Source: CAZUAQ01 sp964618455
Lineage (GTDB): Bacteria > Planctomycetota > Phycisphaerae > UBA1845 > PWPN01
Length of the DNA: 64,000 nt
Assembly (NCBI GenBank): GCA_964618455.1
Contig: CAZUAQ010000009.1
Location: 77,276 to 141,275 of the forward strand
Reading direction: 5' to 3'
Position 1 is the stretch's first letter. Each line of letters starts with the position of its first letter. Below are positions 63,169-64,000 of the stretch, piece by piece. A program made the translations under genes and the position numbers. Below the pieces are notes generated by a model that saw only the letters and a list, made by a program, of their open reading frames with translations, searched no databases and was not told where the DNA came from.

Positions 63169-63941
63169 CCGGGCGAGAGGGATGGCATGCCGGCTACGAC
63201 CTCGATTCGTAAGGCACACGGCAGAATGGGTTTACGTCTGATGGAGGTCGGTCTTCATCATTTCTTGACTTCAGCAGGACTTGGTGTATAATTCCAAACG
63301 TTCAGGTCAGGTAGGCAATGAACCGGTTGGGTTGTTTTCCTGCCTGCGGCTTTTCGGCTGTCGAATTCCGGTCAACGCATCGGAAGGGAAACGGTCGATT
63401 CAAGAGAGCCGCAATGTGCGGGAGTGAACAATGGCAGACCGGTTTCGTTTTGCGCCGACTGGAAATCGATCGAGCGGTACGCCATGCGTGACGCGGATCG
63501 AAAAAAGAACAAAAAGTCCGAGATTGATCGCCGGTTCTTGTTGACAGTGTCGAACCAGCGTTTACAATGCGGGGCTCCCCTGTAATTCTGAAAAGATGAG
63601 CGGGGCGAGCGAAGCGAGCTCTTTGACAAGTAAACAGTGTGATGAATGCCGTGAGAACATGGGGTCCGGCGCGACTACTTGAACGCGTCGTGACTCGTAA
63701 CGAAAAGTCGGCGGAGACGGATGCCAGACCCGTCCCGTTCGGCAAGGTGTTACGGATGACCCGAGGACTGCCACGTGTGGAAATCGGTTCATCCTGTCGG
63801 TCGTTGGTGGCAGAGTTCGCTCTGACTTCAGCGACTGGCCCCACGTTTCTCAGATGTAGCTGAGTCCTGTGGATTATCTTCGATACCACACGATGAGTGG
63901 CGAGCCTTTACGTGTCGTCGTTTGTCGCGGTAACGATAATC
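63169..63941 (+). promoter_or_regulatory. Leader of the rRNA operon with tandem promoters
   Basis: Two promoters drive the rRNA genes. P1: TTGACT (63265-63270), 16 bases, TATAAT (63287-63292). P2: TTGACA (63541-63546), 17 bases, TACAAT (63564-63569). A boxA-like GCTCTTTGACA (63618-63628), compare E. coli GCTCTTTAACA, lies ~50 bases after P2. The leader from P2 to the 16S start is ~370 bases. No gene is supported here. Confidence 0.75.
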
Positions 63942-64000
63942 AACTGAAGAGTTTGATCCTGGCTCAGAACGAACGCTGGCGGCGTGGCTAAGGCATGCAA
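63942..64000 (+). rRNA. rrs: 16S ribosomal RNA, 5' end only
   Basis: From ~63942 the sequence AACTGAAGAGTTTGATCCTGG is the universal start of 16S rRNA (27F site), continuing CTCAGAACGAACGCTGGCGG and GCGTGGCTAAGGCATGCAA. The gene runs off the right edge. The short text fits a planctomycete-type 16S but is too brief for firm placement. Confidence 0.97.

Noticed and set aside
62032..63219. 395-codon minus-strand frame
   Set aside because: Mirror of the Mrp gene.
63302..63889. 195-codon minus-strand frame in the rRNA leader
   Set aside because: It overlaps promoter P2 and the boxA-like site, has no ribosome site and no recognisable domain.
1..64000. tRNA genes, CRISPR arrays, insertion sequences
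   Set aside because: No cloverleaf with TTCRA loop, no regular repeat-spacer pattern and no transposase-like frame were found by reading; a tRNA or IS search program was not available.

Overview
The window is GC-rich DNA from a bacterium, most probably a planctomycete of the Phycisphaerae type. The evidence is the first ~60 bases of a 16S rRNA gene at the right edge, a Minf_1886-family gene (a Planctomycetes/Verrucomicrobia-restricted family), a dockerin-tailed secreted nuclease, two GH172 (DUF2961) proteins, a prepilin-like gene with a DG-containing C-terminal motif, many small zinc-ribbon proteins, and a SpoVG protein carrying its own zinc ribbon. There is no phage, plasmid, IS element or CRISPR array. 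No tRNA gene was recognised.

Layout. 1-5.1 kb: tail of a GyrI-like domain gene, a HAD phosphatase, a large secreted Ser/Arg-rich TPR protein, an unannotated structured RNA with its own strong promoter and terminator, and a Fur/PerR-family regulator. 5.3-9.3 kb: L-ribulokinase divergent from an SDR and a secreted GH172 enzyme (pentose use). 9.5-18.5 kb: a run of minus-strand genes, RicT, Minf_1886, an RbsC-like permease, an RbsB-like binding protein, an RluA-type pseudouridine synthase, then homoserine dehydrogenase, a phosphoglycerate-mutase-like putative homoserine kinase and aspartate kinase (threonine pathway). 18.7-31.4 kb: secreted propeller, zinc-ribbon membrane protein, OprB porin, lipoprotein, secreted glycosidase-like protein, FAD oxidoreductase, DUF4139 protein and a cobalamin-binding-type protein.

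31.4-46.7 kb: spoVG and ispE, a small zinc ribbon, a GluR0-like ligand-gated channel, an MBOAT acyltransferase, NAD-type isocitrate dehydrogenase with hemC and a CBM9-like lipoprotein, an SLC13 transporter, APS kinase, a uracil-DNA-glycosylase-like gene preceded by a second unannotated RNA/leader, PPK2 and an MscS channel. Three imperfect inverted-repeat elements lie in the gaps. 46.7-54.9 kb: a frameshifted prepilin-like gene, a Gly/Asp/Asn-repeat lipoprotein, a Ycf46-like AAA+ ATPase, a dockerin-tailed endonuclease I and a secreted TIM-barrel-like protein. 55-59.9 kb: an overlapping operon of GH172, a PL8-type polysaccharide lyase and a Gfo/Idh/MocA oxidoreductase. 60-64 kb: two zinc-ribbon membrane proteins, an Mrp ATPase lacking its usual C-terminal cysteine pair, and the promoters, boxA-like site and start of an rRNA operon.

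Themes. Polysaccharide catabolism recurs (two GH172 proteins, PL8, OprB, SLC13, RbsBC, AraB, Gfo/Idh, CBM9). The items most likely to be undescribed are non-coding: an RNA at 4.3-4.6 kb that shows the same purine octamer in three hairpins; a minus-strand transcript at 43.3-43.0 kb holding a 14-nt perfect complement of the canonical 16S 3' end; and GAGTCTC palindromes overlapping two promoters.
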